A DNA stretch of 64,000 nt from Rhizobium sp. Pop5 (GCF_024721175.1 NZ_CP099399.1:1922001-1986000), one strand, 5' to 3'. Shown: positions 18,746 through 30,217, counted from the first letter of the stretch. The notes: generated by a model from the letters alone, not told the origin. A program made the numbers and translations.

Positions 18746-19792
18746 GTGAACACCAGAGTTGGAACGCTAGGCAATGCGACGCCGCTGGTTGCGGATGCGC
18801 ATCCTATGGTCGACCCTTTCGGGCGGGCCGTCACCTATCTCCGCGTCTCCGTCACCGACCGCTGCGATTTCCGCTGCACCTATTGCATGGCGGAGAATAT
18901 GACCTTCCTGCCGAAGAAGGATCTTTTGACGCTCGAAGAGCTCGATCGTCTCTGTTCCGCCTTCATTGCCAAGGGCGTCAGCAAAATCAGACTGACCGGC
19001 GGCGAACCCTTGGTGCGCAAGAACATCATGTATCTCGTGCGCCGGCTCGGCGAAAGGATCGGCTCCGGTCTCGACGAGCTGACGCTGACGACCAACGGCT
19101 CGCAGCTTTCCCGCCATGCCCAGGAACTCTTTGATTGCGGTGTGCGCCGCATCAACGTCTCGCTCGATACGCTCGATCCCGACAAATTCCGCAAGGTCAC
19201 CCGCTGGGGCGATTTCGGCAAGGTCATGGAAGGCATCGACGCCGCCCAGAAGGCCGGCATCAGGATCAAGCTCAATGCTGTGGCGCTCAAGGGTTTCAAC
19301 GATGTTGAAATGCCGGAGATCCTGCGCTTCGCCCATGGCCGCGGCATGGATCTGACCGTCATCGAAACGATGCCGATGGGCGAGATCGATGAGGACCGCA
19401 CCGACCAGTACCTGCCGCTCTCCGAACTGCGTGCCGATCTCGAACGTCAGTTCACCCTTGCTGAAATCGACTACCAGACCGGCGGCCCGGCGCGCTACGT
19501 CAAGGTCGAGGAAACCGGCGGTCGCCTCGGCTTCATCACGCCACTGACCCATAACTTCTGCGAAAGCTGCAACCGCGTCCGCCTCACCTGCACCGGCACG
19601 CTCTACATGTGCCTCGGCCAGAACGACGCCGCCGATCTGCGCGCAGCACTCCGCGCCACCGAAGACGACGCCCTCCTCCACGCCGCGATCGACGAAGCCA
19701 TCACTCGCAAACCCAAGGGCCACGACTTCATCATCGACCGCACGCACAATCGTCCGGCCGTGGCCCGGCATATGAGTGTTACGGGTGGGTGA
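18746..19792 (+). CDS. moaA: GTP 3',8-cyclase MoaA
   Basis: Radical-SAM enzyme that starts molybdenum-cofactor synthesis from GTP; 348 residues. The SAM cluster motif CDFRCTYCM is near the N-terminus; the second 4Fe-4S cluster is bound by Cys in [13 protein letters not shown]. The protein ends in Gly-Gly, as needed for MoaA activity. The start is taken as GTG at 18746, with CGGAG 6 bases upstream; the open frame extends 39 codons further without family similarity. mobA and mobB, later steps of the same pathway, are 2.3 kb downstream. Confidence 0.94.
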   Translation: MNTRVGTLGNATPLVADAHPMVDPFGRAVTYLRVSVTDRCDFRCTYCMAENMTFLPKKDLLTLEELDRLCSAFIAKGVSKIRLTGGEPLVRKNIMYLVRRLGERIGSGLDELTLTTNGSQLSRHAQELFDCGVRRINVSLDTLDPDKFRKVTRWGDFGKVMEGIDAAQKAGIRIKLNAVALKGFNDVEMPEILRFAHGRGMDLTVIETMPMGEIDEDRTDQYLPLSELRADLERQFTLAEIDYQTGGPARYVKVEETGGRLGFITPLTHNFCESCNRVRLTCTGTLYMCLGQNDAADLRAALRATEDDALLHAAIDEAITRKPKGHDFIIDRTHNRPAVARHMSVTGG

Positions 19793-19800
19793 GGCGCGGT

Positions 19801-19841
19801 CCCCGCGAAGCGGGGAGCGATCGATCCAGTGAATCGATCGC
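19801..19841. terminator. paired hairpins after moaA
   Basis: CCCCGC-GAA-GCGGGG is followed directly by GCGATCGAT-N7-ATCGATCGC. There is no long T run. It lies right after the moaA stop and could stabilise or end the transcript; the second hairpin may also be a repeat. Confidence 0.5.
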
Positions 19842-20028
19842 AGCGCCGAACGCCCTGAGCCCAAGCGAAAGACCGGGATACGCTGCGGCAAACTCCCAAA
19901 ACACCAGCTCCAAGAGAACATTATTCCGAGGCGGAAGCCAAAGCCGGAAGCCTCGAAGGAAGAGCCGGGGTGATCGAATCGCTCAGACCCGCAACCCCGG
20001 CCCCCCAACACAGACACAACCGTCCGTC

Positions 20029-20796
20029 CTACGTCCTGCTGATCGAAACCCCGCCATCCGCCAGCATCGCCGTACCCGTCACGAAGCTCGACAAGTCGGA
20101 AGCCAGGAACAGCGCCGCATTGGCGATCTCCTCCGGTTGCGCCATGCGCTTCAGCGCATGCAGCCCTTCCACGAAGGCAAGCAGCTCCCGCGTAGCATCC
20201 GGCGCGTTGGTGATGCTGGCAGGCGTGTCGGTGCCGCCGGGCAGCAGTGCGTTGACGCGGATGTTGCGGGAAGCGAGTTCGGCGGCGAGCACCTGGACGA
20301 GACCGATCAATCCCGCCTTGCTGGCGGCATAGGCGCCCATACCCGGCATGCCGGCGGTATGGCCAACGAAGGTGGAGGTGAAGATCAGCGATCCGCCGCC
20401 CTCTCCCATCGCCGCCGACTGGTGCTTGGCGCCAAGGAAAGCGCCCGTCAGATTGGTCTCGATCGTCTCGCGCCAGCCCTCCAGCGACAAGCCGGAAACC
20501 GGCCCCATCTCGCCGAGGCCGCCGGCATTGTTGAAGGCGATGTCGAGCCGGCCGAAGCGTGAGACCGCCGTCTCGACCAGCTGTGCCTGCAGGGCCTCGT
20601 CCCGGACATCACCCGATATGGCGACGGCCTGCCCGCCCTCCGCCTCGATCTCGGCGACGACGGCGTCGAGCGCCTCCCGCCGCCGGCCGTTGATCACGAG
20701 TTTTGCACCCTGCTGTGCAAAAACCTTGGCCGCCGCGCGGCCGATGCCGGAACTTGCGCCGGTGACGATGGCGATCTTGTTGTTCAGAAGTGTCAT
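20029..20796 (-). CDS. short-chain dehydrogenase/reductase
   Basis: A 255-residue Rossmann-fold oxidoreductase. The cofactor motif is TGASSGIGRAA, the structural NNAGG motif is present, and the catalytic pair is in YAASKAG. The C-terminal FVTGTAMLADGGVSI segment is typical of classical SDRs. The arginines after the second strand (NGRRRE) favour NADP. The substrate is not predictable. It faces the moaA gene convergently and is divergent from the EamA gene. Confidence 0.9.
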   Translation of the reverse strand: MTLLNNKIAIVTGASSGIGRAAAKVFAQQGAKLVINGRRREALDAVVAEIEAEGGQAVAISGDVRDEALQAQLVETAVSRFGRLDIAFNNAGGLGEMGPVSGLSLEGWRETIETNLTGAFLGAKHQSAAMGEGGGSLIFTSTFVGHTAGMPGMGAYAASKAGLIGLVQVLAAELASRNIRVNALLPGGTDTPASITNAPDATRELLAFVEGLHALKRMAQPEEIANAALFLASDLSSFVTGTAMLADGGVSISRT

Positions 20797-21137
20797 GTTC
20801 GTTTCTCCTCGGTTGTCGAGGCATCTCAGATCTCAGACATCAAGCGATGCAGCCACCCGATTCCCGCGCGGCAAACGATGATCCACCCGTCGACGATGAT
20901 GTCCGATGGCAATACCGCCCGCGGCTGAAGGAGGGTCTGAAGTCTTCGCCGCCGCGTCGGAAATATCGGATTTCGTTTTGGAAAACGGTGATTTGCCGCG
21001 ATCTCGGCTTGCCAATCTGAGGTGGCGTCAGCGCCATTGTGCGCCGCATCATCGATTTATCCCGGGTGTGACATTCATTCGATTCCCTTCATGTATCTTC
21101 CCGACTAAGAAGGGGCGCACATAATGGGAATCTCTTC
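20797..21137. other. 341-bp divergent promoter region
   Basis: Lies between the SDR gene (minus) and the EamA transporter (plus). No ORF here has domain-like sequence, and I see no strong hairpin. Presumed to contain the two divergent promoters. Confidence 0.4.
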
Positions 21138-22046
21138 ATGCAGCGGTCACGCAATACCGAGGGCGCCATCTATATGAGCATGGCGATGGCCGGCTTTTCC
21201 GCGAGCGACGCTCTTTCCAAATCGGTGGTCGCCCACATGAACGCCGGCGAGATCATGTTTCTCCGCGGCCTCTTCACCAGCCTGCTCGTCTATCTGATCG
21301 CCCGGCAGATGGGTGCGCTGCGCTCCTGGAGCATCGTGCTGAAGCCGATCATTCTCCTCAGAATCATCTGCGAGATGCTGTCGGCCGTCACTTACATTAC
21401 AGCGCTCGGCATGATGCCGATCGCGAATGCCTCGGCGATCCTGCAGTCGCTGCCGCTGGTCGTCACCTTCGGCGCCGCGCTGTTCTTCCGCGAGCCTGTG
21501 GGCTGGCGGCGCTGGTCGGCGATCCTCGTCGGACTCATCGGCGTGATGATCATCATCCGCCCCGGCCCGGAAGGCTTCACCGCCGCCGCCCTTCTCTGCG
21601 TCGCCGCGGTGCTGACGACGGCCGGCCGCGATCTCGCCACCCGGTCGATCGACCCGGAAATTCCCTCGCTGATGATCACGGTCATCACCGCGACCTCCAT
21701 CTCCTTCTTCGGCGCGCTGCTCATTCCCCTGCTCGGCGGATGGCAGCCGGTCAGCGCCACCTCGCTCGGGCATCTCCTCCTCGCCTCGGTGCTGGTGCTC
21801 GTCGGCTACCAGTCGGTCATCCTCGCCATGCGCACCGGGGAAATCTCCTTCGTCGCTCCGTTCCGCTATACGAGCCTGATTTTTTCCTCACTGCTCGGCT
21901 TTTTCTTCTTCGCCGAAGTCCCGGACGGCTGGACACTTCTGGGCGCTGCAATCGTCATCGCCTCCGGCCTCTATACGTTCTATCGTGAGGCCAAGCGCCG
22001 CGTGTCGCCGATCGCGCAGGAATCGGCGCCGCGCGCGCCGGTCTGA
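21138..22046 (+). CDS. EamA/DMT-family transporter
   Basis: A 302-residue inner-membrane protein with ten predicted hydrophobic helices in two EamA repeats. Each repeat ends in a short membrane helix preceded by FFREPVGWRRW or FFFAEVPDGWTLLG, the conserved Glu-Pro-like turn. Family members export metabolites or drugs. GGGA lies 8 bases before the ATG. The 21-base gap to mobA suggests co-transcription, though the functional link is unclear. Confidence 0.9.
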   Translation: MQRSRNTEGAIYMSMAMAGFSASDALSKSVVAHMNAGEIMFLRGLFTSLLVYLIARQMGALRSWSIVLKPIILLRIICEMLSAVTYITALGMMPIANASAILQSLPLVVTFGAALFFREPVGWRRWSAILVGLIGVMIIIRPGPEGFTAAALLCVAAVLTTAGRDLATRSIDPEIPSLMITVITATSISFFGALLIPLLGGWQPVSATSLGHLLLASVLVLVGYQSVILAMRTGEISFVAPFRYTSLIFSSLLGFFFFAEVPDGWTLLGAAIVIASGLYTFYREAKRRVSPIAQESAPRAPV

Positions 22047-22067
22047 CGAAAGCGCCGAGGCAGGACA

Positions 22068-22697
22068 ATGGCTGAATTTTCGCTCGACAGATCCGATATA
22101 GCAGGCGTCGTACTCGCCGGCGGCCGCTCGCAACGCATGGGCCGCGACAAGGCCGGCGTGATGCTCGGAGGCGAAAACCTGCTCCACCATGTGCTCGACC
22201 GGCTCTCGCCGCAGGTTATGTCCGTTGCCGTCAATGCCGACACCTCCAGCGAGAACGTGCCCGTCGTTCCTGACCATATTACAGGCAAGGCCGGACCGAT
22301 GGCCGGCATCCACGCAGCAATGATCTATGCCGCCGGCCTTCCCTCGATCACCCATGTCGTCACGGTCTCGGTCGATTGCCCGTTCTTCCCGGCCGATCTC
22401 GTCGTCCGGCTGGCGGCCGCGGTCGAGCGCCCGTCGCAGATCGCCATCGCGGCTTCCGAGGGCCGCAGCCATCCCGTCTTCGGTCTCTGGCCGGTGACGC
22501 TAGCCGCCGATCTCGAAGCCTGGATCGCCACCGACGAAAAGCGCCGGGTGCGTGACTTCCTGTCACGGCAAGACGTTACGGAAGTGGCGTTTCCGCTGCA
22601 TCCAACGCGCGCCAGCCTGCTCGACCCCTTCTTCAACATCAACACGCCCGACGATCTCGTCGAGGCGGAACGCTGGCTGGAGGCCCTTCGCACATGA
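22068..22697 (+). CDS. mobA: molybdenum cofactor guanylyltransferase
   Basis: A 209-residue enzyme that adds GMP to molybdopterin, giving the MGD cofactor of DMSO-reductase-family enzymes. The nucleotide-binding motif LAGGRSQRMGRDKA is intact and the metal-binding Asp lies in VSVDCPFFPADL. The next gene, mobB, starts inside its stop codon (ATGA overlap), a sign of translational coupling. Confidence 0.94.
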   Translation: MAEFSLDRSDIAGVVLAGGRSQRMGRDKAGVMLGGENLLHHVLDRLSPQVMSVAVNADTSSENVPVVPDHITGKAGPMAGIHAAMIYAAGLPSITHVVTVSVDCPFFPADLVVRLAAAVERPSQIAIAASEGRSHPVFGLWPVTLAADLEAWIATDEKRRVRDFLSRQDVTEVAFPLHPTRASLLDPFFNINTPDDLVEAERWLEALRT

Positions 22698-23215
22698 CGG
22701 CACCAAAAGTCTTCGGCATCGCCGGCTGGAAGAATTCCGGCAAAACGGGGCTCGCCGTCCGGTTGGTGACCGAGTTCACCAATCGCGGCTACAGGATCTC
22801 GACGATCAAGCACGCCCATCATGATTTCGACATCGACAAGGTCGGCGCTGACAGTTACCGCCACCGCCAGGCCGGCGCGCATGAAGTCACCATCGTCTCC
22901 GGCACCCGCTATGCCATCATGCACGAGCTGCGCGGCGCTCCCGAACCCGAGTTCGAGGAAATCCTCGCACGCCTCGCCCCCTGTGATCTCGTGCTGATCG
23001 AGGGTTATAAGCGCGAGCCGATCCCGAAAATTGAGGCCCGCCGCCTGGAGGCTGCCAATCGTGAACCGCTGGCGCCGAGCGATCCCCATATCTGCGCCAT
23101 CGCCGCCGATCACGCCGTGGCGGATACGGCCCTGCCGGTCTTCGACCTAGACGACACAGGCGCCATCGCCGATTTCATCGCAGCGATCGTCGGACTTGGA
23201 CAGGCGAGACCGTGA
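22694..23215 (+). CDS. mobB: molybdopterin-guanine dinucleotide biosynthesis protein B
   Basis: A 173-residue P-loop GTPase that assists MobA. Walker A is GWKNSGKTGLA; the segment TIKHAHHDFDIDKVGADSYR is the MobB signature; LIEGYKREPIPKIE is also conserved. It overlaps mobA by 4 bases. Its last 69 bases also encode, on the other strand, the C-terminus of the hybrid histidine kinase. Confidence 0.93.
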   Translation: MTAPKVFGIAGWKNSGKTGLAVRLVTEFTNRGYRISTIKHAHHDFDIDKVGADSYRHRQAGAHEVTIVSGTRYAIMHELRGAPEPEFEEILARLAPCDLVLIEGYKREPIPKIEARRLEAANREPLAPSDPHICAIAADHAVADTALPVFDLDDTGAIADFIAAIVGLGQARP

Positions 23216-25180
23216 AGCGCTCGCGCCGCTGCCGGATCTGGGAATCGGAGCCCTTTCACCCGCCATCACCTTGGTGATTTCCTTGGCAAGCTGAGCCTGA
23301 TTATAGGGTTTTCCCAATCTTGGAAGATCGATATCGGCGCCGGCGGGAAGATCGGCATAACCTGTCGCCAGCACGATCGGCAGCGCCGGATGAATGGCCC
23401 GCACAGCCTGGGCAAGCTGTGCGCCGGTCATGCCGGGCATCGAATAATCCGTGATCATCATGTCGAAATGCTGGCCGCTCCTGATCAGCTCCAGCGCCTG
23501 CAAACCGGAATTTGCCTCCGCGACCTGGTGGCCGAGATCTTCGAGCATGTCGACCGAACTCATGGCAATCAAGGCATCGTCGTCGACCAGAAGGATCTTC
23601 AGTCTGGATGCTGCCTGTGGGACGGGCAGCCCTGTCTCGGCCGGGTGCTCGGGGCGCTGTTCGGTCGCCGGAAGCCACAATTCGGCGGTGGTTCCCACTC
23701 CAGGCTCGCTTGTCAGAAGAAGTGCGCCATTGAGCTGAACGGCAAGCCCGTGGATCATGGACAAGCCGAGGCCCGTGCCCTTTCCAAGTTCCTTGGTCGA
23801 GAAAAATGGATCGACCGCTTTTTTCAGCGTCTCCGCGTCCATTCCGGTGCCGCTGTCGGTTACGGCCAATACGAGATAGGCTCCCTCGCCGAGATCGCCT
23901 TTGTCGCCGACAACCTTTTCCTCGCGCAGCGATATGGACAGCGTCCCGCCGTCCGGCATCGCATCGCGAGCGTTGACCACCAGGTTGAGCAGCGCCAATT
24001 CGAGCTGGTTCGCATCGACCAGAGCCGGCGGCAGCGTCGCCGGCAGGATGGCCTCGATACTGACCGAGGATCCGACCGAGCGCCGAAGCAGGTCGTTCAT
24101 GCCGGAGACCAGTTCGGCCAGATCGACCGGCTTGACCTGCAGATCCTGCTGTCTGGCGAAAGCCAGCAACCGCTGTGTCAGCGCCGCCCCTCGCCGCGCA
24201 CCCTGAACCGCGCCGTCGACCAGGCGCGTTGCCTTGGCGTCTCCGGCGAGATACTTGCCGAGCAGCTCCAGATTACCGAGAACGACCATCAGCAGATTGT
24301 TGAAATCATGGGCGACGCCGCCCGTGAGTTGGCCGATCGCTTCCATTTTCTGTGATTGGCGAAGCTGCTCCTCGGCTCTCTCGCGCTGGGCGACTTCCTC
24401 GATCAGCGTCTGGTGGGCGGCGTTGACCTCCCCGGTCCGTTCCCTCACCCGCTCTTCGAGGTTCTCATTGAGCCGCCTCAGATTTTCCTCGACGGCCTTG
24501 CGGGCGGTGGTATCGGAGCAGACCCCGACAAGTTTCCTGCCAGAACCATATCGGTCGGCGTAAAGCTGCGCATGCACCTCGGTCCAATGCAGTGATCCAT
24601 CCGGCCAGACCGTCCTATGCTCCATCGAATAGTCGCGTCCGGTATCGATCGTCCGGCGCAGGCTCGCCAGCACGAGGTCTCGGTCGTCAGGGTGAATGCT
24701 TGCAATCAACTCGTCGCGCGTCACATCGTCATCCACGCCTCGGCCGAAGATTGCCTTGCATGTCGCCGAGGTAGACAGGAGCATCGAGGATAGTTCCAGC
24801 TCCCAGGCTCCGAGACGACCGGCAGCGAGTGCCGTCTGCAACCGGCGCTCTCCTTCGCTCAATGCCTCGAGCCGGGCCCGCGCTTCATATTGGCGCAACC
24901 GTCCGTTCAATGCCGTTCGGGCAATACTGATGAAGGAGGTGGCGTGGAACGGCCTCTCCAGGAAAGTAACGTTGGCAAGAACCTCGGAGAGCCTAGCCGC
25001 GGCGGGATTTCGCTCAGGGCCTCCGCCGCGCTGGGTAAGCACGATGAATGGCAGATCGGACCAGCTTGGCTGGGCGGAAACCCAAGCAGCAATCGGTTTC
25101 AGGTCACCCCCGCGGACAGCCTCTTCCGTCAGGACGCCGACCGCGATTTCGTCACCGAGCGAGGACGCGAAGAGCTTCAA
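23147..25180 (-). CDS. hybrid sensor histidine kinase (receiver-like, PAS, HisKA, HATPase, receiver)
   Basis: At least 677 residues, cytosolic. In order: a receiver-like segment (1-95), a PAS domain (about 105-230), a coiled coil, HisKA with phospho-acceptor His291 in [11 protein letters not shown], an ATPase domain ([22 protein letters not shown]), and a C-terminal receiver with phospho-Asp in [13 protein letters not shown]. The only standard start is TTG at 25180, but the receiver-like domain reads on in the same frame for about 35 codons upstream, so the true N-terminus may lie near 25290. It follows the KaiC-like gene directly, so they form an operon. The 3' end overlaps mobB convergently. 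Confidence 0.9.
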   Translation of the reverse strand: MKLFASSLGDEIAVGVLTEEAVRGGDLKPIAAWVSAQPSWSDLPFIVLTQRGGGPERNPAAARLSEVLANVTFLERPFHATSFISIARTALNGRLRQYEARARLEALSEGERRLQTALAAGRLGAWELELSSMLLSTSATCKAIFGRGVDDDVTRDELIASIHPDDRDLVLASLRRTIDTGRDYSMEHRTVWPDGSLHWTEVHAQLYADRYGSGRKLVGVCSDTTARKAVEENLRRLNENLEERVRERTGEVNAAHQTLIEEVAQRERAEEQLRQSQKMEAIGQLTGGVAHDFNNLLMVVLGNLELLGKYLAGDAKATRLVDGAVQGARRGAALTQRLLAFARQQDLQVKPVDLAELVSGMNDLLRRSVGSSVSIEAILPATLPPALVDANQLELALLNLVVNARDAMPDGGTLSISLREEKVVGDKGDLGEGAYLVLAVTDSGTGMDAETLKKAVDPFFSTKELGKGTGLGLSMIHGLAVQLNGALLLTSEPGVGTTAELWLPATEQRPEHPAETGLPVPQAASRLKILLVDDDALIAMSSVDMLEDLGHQVAEANSGLQALELIRSGQHFDMMITDYSMPGMTGAQLAQAVRAIHPALPIVLATGYADLPAGADIDLPRLGKPYNQAQLAKEITKVMAGERAPIPRSGSGASASRSRLSKSDDRCDEIGDGACVV

Positions 25181-25286
25181 ATCGCCAACCGCCGTCGATG
25201 ATAGTCCAGCCTCGTCGATCAGCGATGCCGCGACCTGGGCGTCGCGGCCGGCCGGTGCATAGATCAGGGCCTTCGTGTTGTTGGAA

Positions 25287-26798
25287 TTAGGAATTGCCGC
25301 CGTCCTCGCTGTCGGTTGGCAAAAGCGGTGCGGTCGTTGCGACGAATTCCGGCACGCCGCGAAGCACCCCCTGAAAACCGACGATGGGAGCTCCGAGCGT
25401 TAGACCGTTGCCAGCGATCCGATACTCCCGAATGGTGTCCTCATGATAACCGGTCCTCTTCTTGATGACGGAGACTGCCCGCCGCACGCGCCCCACGGCC
25501 TCGAAGTAACGCAGCAGGATGACGGTATCGGCGAGGTAGGTAACGTCCACAGGCGCCTTCATGTCGCCGACCAGCCCATGTTGGGCGACGGTGAGAAAGG
25601 TGTTTGCGCCTTGCCTGTTCAAATATTGCAGCAGTTCGTGCATATGCAATGTCAGCGAACTCTCATCCGGCATGGCAGCCTGGTAGCCGTTGATGCTGTC
25701 GATGAGCACGGACTTTGCGCCTGAGTTATCGACACAAGCACGGACGCGGTGTGCGAATTCGCCGGGTGACAGTTCCGCGGCATCGAGCTGCTCGATATGC
25801 ACCAGGCCTTGGTCCCGCAGGGCTTCGAGATCCATGCCCAGCCCTTTCAGGCGCGTGAGCAGCAAGCCGAGCTCCTCGTCGAAAATGAAGGCGGCGGCCT
25901 TTTCGCCACGCGCGATCGCCGCCATCAGGAATTGAAAAGAGAAGGTACTCTTGCCAGTGCCCGCGGGGCCGAGGATCAGCGTGCTGGATCCCCGTTCGAG
26001 CCCGCCTCCCAGCAGCAGATCCAGCTCGGCAATATTGCTGGGAAGCTGATCGCGAACGTAACTCGACCTATGTTCGGCAGCGACGAGACGCGGAAACACG
26101 ACAACGCCGCCAGTCCGGATGGTGAAATCGTGATAGCCGCCACGGAAAGCCTGTCCGCGGTATTTCACGACCTTCAAGCGTCGTCGTTCGGAGCCGTAGT
26201 TCGGCGCCAGTTCGTCAAGATGGATGACCCCGTGGACGACGCTGTGCACCGTCTTGTCGAGCATATCGGAGGTCATGTCATCGAGGAGGAGCACTGTCGC
26301 CCCTTGCCGGGCAAAATAATGTTTGAGCGCCAGGATCTGCCGGCGGTAGCGCAGCGAGCTTTGGGCGAGCAGCCTAATCTCCGACAGGCTGTCGAGAACC
26401 ACCCGGCTCGGCTTGACCCGCTCGAAAGCGGCGAAGATTTCCCTTGTCGTTTCACCGAGTTCAAGGTCGGACGAATAAAGCAGGCTCTGCTGCTGGTCGG
26501 CGTCGAGCAGGCTTTCCGGCGGCAAGACCTCGAACACCTCGATATTGTCGTCGAGGACCATACCATGCGATGCGGCGCCGGCCCGGAGCTCCTCTTCGGT
26601 TTCAGACAGCGTGATATAGAGCCCACGCTCACCGAGCCGCATGCCCTCGATCAGGAACTGCAGCGCGATCGTCGTCTTGCCCGCTCCCGGATTTCCTTCC
26701 AGGAGAAAAACATGGCCGGTGGAAAGGCCTCCTGCCAGAACTGTGTCCAAGCCGGACACACCGGTCCGAGCTTTCGTGGCAGGCGTCGCAGTATTCAT
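25287..26798 (-). CDS. KaiC-like double-domain ATPase
   Basis: A 503-residue RecA-fold protein with two KaiC domains. Walker A motifs are GNPGAGKTT (35-43) and GPAGTGKST (278-286); acidic residues that could act as catalytic Glu follow in LSETEEEL and FIFDEELG. The domain pair matches KaiC, but no kaiA or kaiB gene is present here, and such KaiC homologues in non-cyanobacteria are usually tied to stress or light signalling with histidine kinases. The hybrid kinase just downstream fits that pattern. A circadian role is not supported by this sequence. Confidence 0.9.
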   Translation of the reverse strand: MNTATPATKARTGVSGLDTVLAGGLSTGHVFLLEGNPGAGKTTIALQFLIEGMRLGERGLYITLSETEEELRAGAASHGMVLDDNIEVFEVLPPESLLDADQQQSLLYSSDLELGETTREIFAAFERVKPSRVVLDSLSEIRLLAQSSLRYRRQILALKHYFARQGATVLLLDDMTSDMLDKTVHSVVHGVIHLDELAPNYGSERRRLKVVKYRGQAFRGGYHDFTIRTGGVVVFPRLVAAEHRSSYVRDQLPSNIAELDLLLGGGLERGSSTLILGPAGTGKSTFSFQFLMAAIARGEKAAAFIFDEELGLLLTRLKGLGMDLEALRDQGLVHIEQLDAAELSPGEFAHRVRACVDNSGAKSVLIDSINGYQAAMPDESSLTLHMHELLQYLNRQGANTFLTVAQHGLVGDMKAPVDVTYLADTVILLRYFEAVGRVRRAVSVIKKRTGYHEDTIREYRIAGNGLTLGAPIVGFQGVLRGVPEFVATTAPLLPTDSEDGGNS

Positions 26799-26959
26799 TC
26801 ATCGTTTCCTTCAGCTTCAACGGTGAATTAGCGGCGCGTAATGGAATGTCAAATCGCCTGCGCAGCATGCTCTCGCCCCCGGCAAAGAGCCTGCCGGGAC
26901 GCTGGAATAGAGGGCCGCGTGGAGACCCGCTCGCAGGCGGGCCTATGAGAATCCCGGCT

Positions 26960-27853
26960 CTATCCCCGATAGCGCAACGCATCGACGACGAGGGCGAATG
27001 CCGGAGAGGCATGCCGGCGGCTCGGATAGTAGAGGTGATAGCCGGGAAACGGCGCGCACCAGTCCTCCAGCACACGCACCAGCCGTCCGTCGGTTAGATG
27101 CGCCCGCACGGCATCCTCCGGCATATATGCCAGCCCCGCTCCGGCCAGCGCCGCGTTCAGCCGCAGCGCGATATTGTTGAATGTCAGCTGCCCTTCGACG
27201 CGCACCTTCAGCTCGCGCCCGTCCTTCTCGAACTCCCAGGCGTAAACGCCGCCATAGGTCGGCAGGCGCAGGTTGATGCAGTTGTGGTCTGTCAGATCCT
27301 GCGGCGACATTGGCTTTGGCCGCCTTTCGAAATAGGCGGGCGCGGCGACCACCGCCATGCGCATTTCGGGGCCGATGCGCACCGCAATCATGTCTTTCGC
27401 CACCTGCTCCCCCAGCCGCACGCCCGCATCGTAGCGCTCCGCGACGATGTCGGTCAGGCCGTAATCGACGATGATCTCGACATGAATATCGGGATAATCG
27501 GGCAGAAGGTTTTCCAAAGCGGGCCAGAGAACCGCATCCGCCGCATGCTCACCGGCATTGATGCGGATGGTGCCGGCCGGCTTTTCCCGGAATGCGCTGA
27601 GCGCGGCCAGTTCGGTGTCGATCTCATCGATCCGCGGACCGATGGTGACGAGCAGGCGTTCACCGGCCTCCGTCGGCGAAACGCTGCGTGTCGTGCGCGT
27701 CAGGAGCCGCAGCCCGAGCCGCTCCTCCAGCCCGCGGATCGTATGGCTGAGCGCCGATTGCGACACGCCGAGCTTGGCCGCCGCTTTGGTGAAGCTCTGC
27801 TCACGCGCAACGGCGAGGAAGGCGATAAGGTCGTTGACGGAGGATCGCGGCAT
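26960..27853 (-). CDS. LysR-family transcriptional regulator
   Basis: A 297-residue regulator. The N-terminal winged helix-turn-helix reads [20 protein letters not shown], followed by the linker helix and a periplasmic-binding-like sensor domain. It is divergent from the cupin and aldo-keto reductase genes with 113 bases between, the usual LysR arrangement for controlling a neighbour. Confidence 0.92.
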   Translation of the reverse strand: MPRSSVNDLIAFLAVAREQSFTKAAAKLGVSQSALSHTIRGLEERLGLRLLTRTTRSVSPTEAGERLLVTIGPRIDEIDTELAALSAFREKPAGTIRINAGEHAADAVLWPALENLLPDYPDIHVEIIVDYGLTDIVAERYDAGVRLGEQVAKDMIAVRIGPEMRMAVVAAPAYFERRPKPMSPQDLTDHNCINLRLPTYGGVYAWEFEKDGRELKVRVEGQLTFNNIALRLNAALAGAGLAYMPEDAVRAHLTDGRLVRVLEDWCAPFPGYHLYYPSRRHASPAFALVVDALRYRG

Positions 27854-27896
27854 TCATGAATCCTTCTCATAGGTTCTTGCCGTTTATACCATCTAA

Positions 27897-29366
<1,470 letters not shown>

Positions 29367-29414
29367 GAAGGGAAGCGGCCGCCGTCACCAGCGGTCGCTT
29401 CTTCAACGGTCAAG

Positions 29415-30071
29415 TCATTTCCTCGGCGCCGGCGCATTCTCCTGGAATGCCGGTATGGTTTCCAGCCTGCCGACAATCTCCCCGATATTAGGCCACCGGG
29501 CGAGATCGAAGCCCAGCCGCCGGGCGCTGATTGCCTGCGGGAAGAGGAAGATCTCGGCAATGCCGGGCCGGTCACCGATGGCAAAAGCCCCTCGCCTGCG
29601 GCCGGCGATCATCGTCTCGACGGCGGCCATGCCCTCGCCGATCCAGTGACGGCTCCAGGCGGCAATCGCATCGGCATCGGCCTGGAAGGCCGTCTTGAGA
29701 TGCAGGCCGATCCGCGGCGGCAGCAGCGCATGGATCTCGGCCGCAATCGCCAGCGCGATCGAGCGGGCATGCGCCCTGTCTTCGGCCGTATCGGGCAGCA
29801 GCGGCGGCTGCGGCTGAACCTCATCAAGATATTCCACGATCGCCAGCGATTGGGTGATCAGCACGCCGCTATCCGTCAGCAAGGCCGGCACCAGCCCTTG
29901 CGGGTTGACGCTGCGATATCCGGCCTGCCGGCTCTCGGCCTCTTCGCCGAGAATAGTGACCGGCAGCGCTTCCGCCGTCAGTCCCTTCAGGGCGAGCGCG
30001 ATCCGAACTCTCGATGTCGCCGAGGAAATTTCGTTCTGATAAAGCTTCACTGTCTTTCTCCCTGCTGCCAT
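29415..30071 (-). CDS. zeta-class-like glutathione S-transferase (maleylacetoacetate isomerase-like)
   Basis: A 218-residue GST-fold protein. The thioredoxin-like domain contains SSATSRVRIALALKGL; zeta-class enzymes normally read SSCxWRVRIAL, so the glutathione-contacting Cys is Ala and the Trp is Ser here. NPQGLVPAL and ITQSLAIVEYLDE match the glutathione gamma-glutamyl site. The C-terminal helical domain includes HWIGEGMAAVE. Because of the changed motif it may not isomerise maleylacetoacetate. No tyrosine-degradation genes are adjacent. Confidence 0.85.
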   Translation of the reverse strand: MAAGRKTVKLYQNEISSATSRVRIALALKGLTAEALPVTILGEEAESRQAGYRSVNPQGLVPALLTDSGVLITQSLAIVEYLDEVQPQPPLLPDTAEDRAHARSIALAIAAEIHALLPPRIGLHLKTAFQADADAIAAWSRHWIGEGMAAVETMIAGRRRGAFAIGDRPGIAEIFLFPQAISARRLGFDLARWPNIGEIVGRLETIPAFQENAPAPRK

Positions 30072-30217
30072 CGGAAGAGCGCCTGCTCTCCCGGAGAAGA
30101 AGCCGCGGCTGCGGTCATCAGGCCCGCAAGCGGCGAAGGCTCCTTCGAGCTTACGTCATAGATGCACGGCGCGGCAAAAACCGCTGCCCCCAGAATGCAG
30201 ATGATCATCAATCTCAT
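30047..30217 (-). CDS. small exported peptide, 56 aa
   Basis: Begins MRLMIICILGAAVFAAPCIYD, a clear hydrophobic leader, possibly a lipoprotein or signal anchor; the rest is short and polar. A full GGAGG Shine-Dalgarno motif lies 5 bases before the ATG, the best support for translation. Its 3' end overlaps the start of the GST gene by 25 bases, so the two may be coupled. No family recognised. Confidence 0.55.
   Translation of the reverse strand: MRLMIICILGAAVFAAPCIYDVSSKEPSPLAGLMTAAAASSPGEQALFRWQQGERQ

Noticed and set aside
25287..26798. Circadian clock locus
   Set aside because: Only a KaiC homologue is present; no KaiA or KaiB gene lies in the window, so a clock is not supported.
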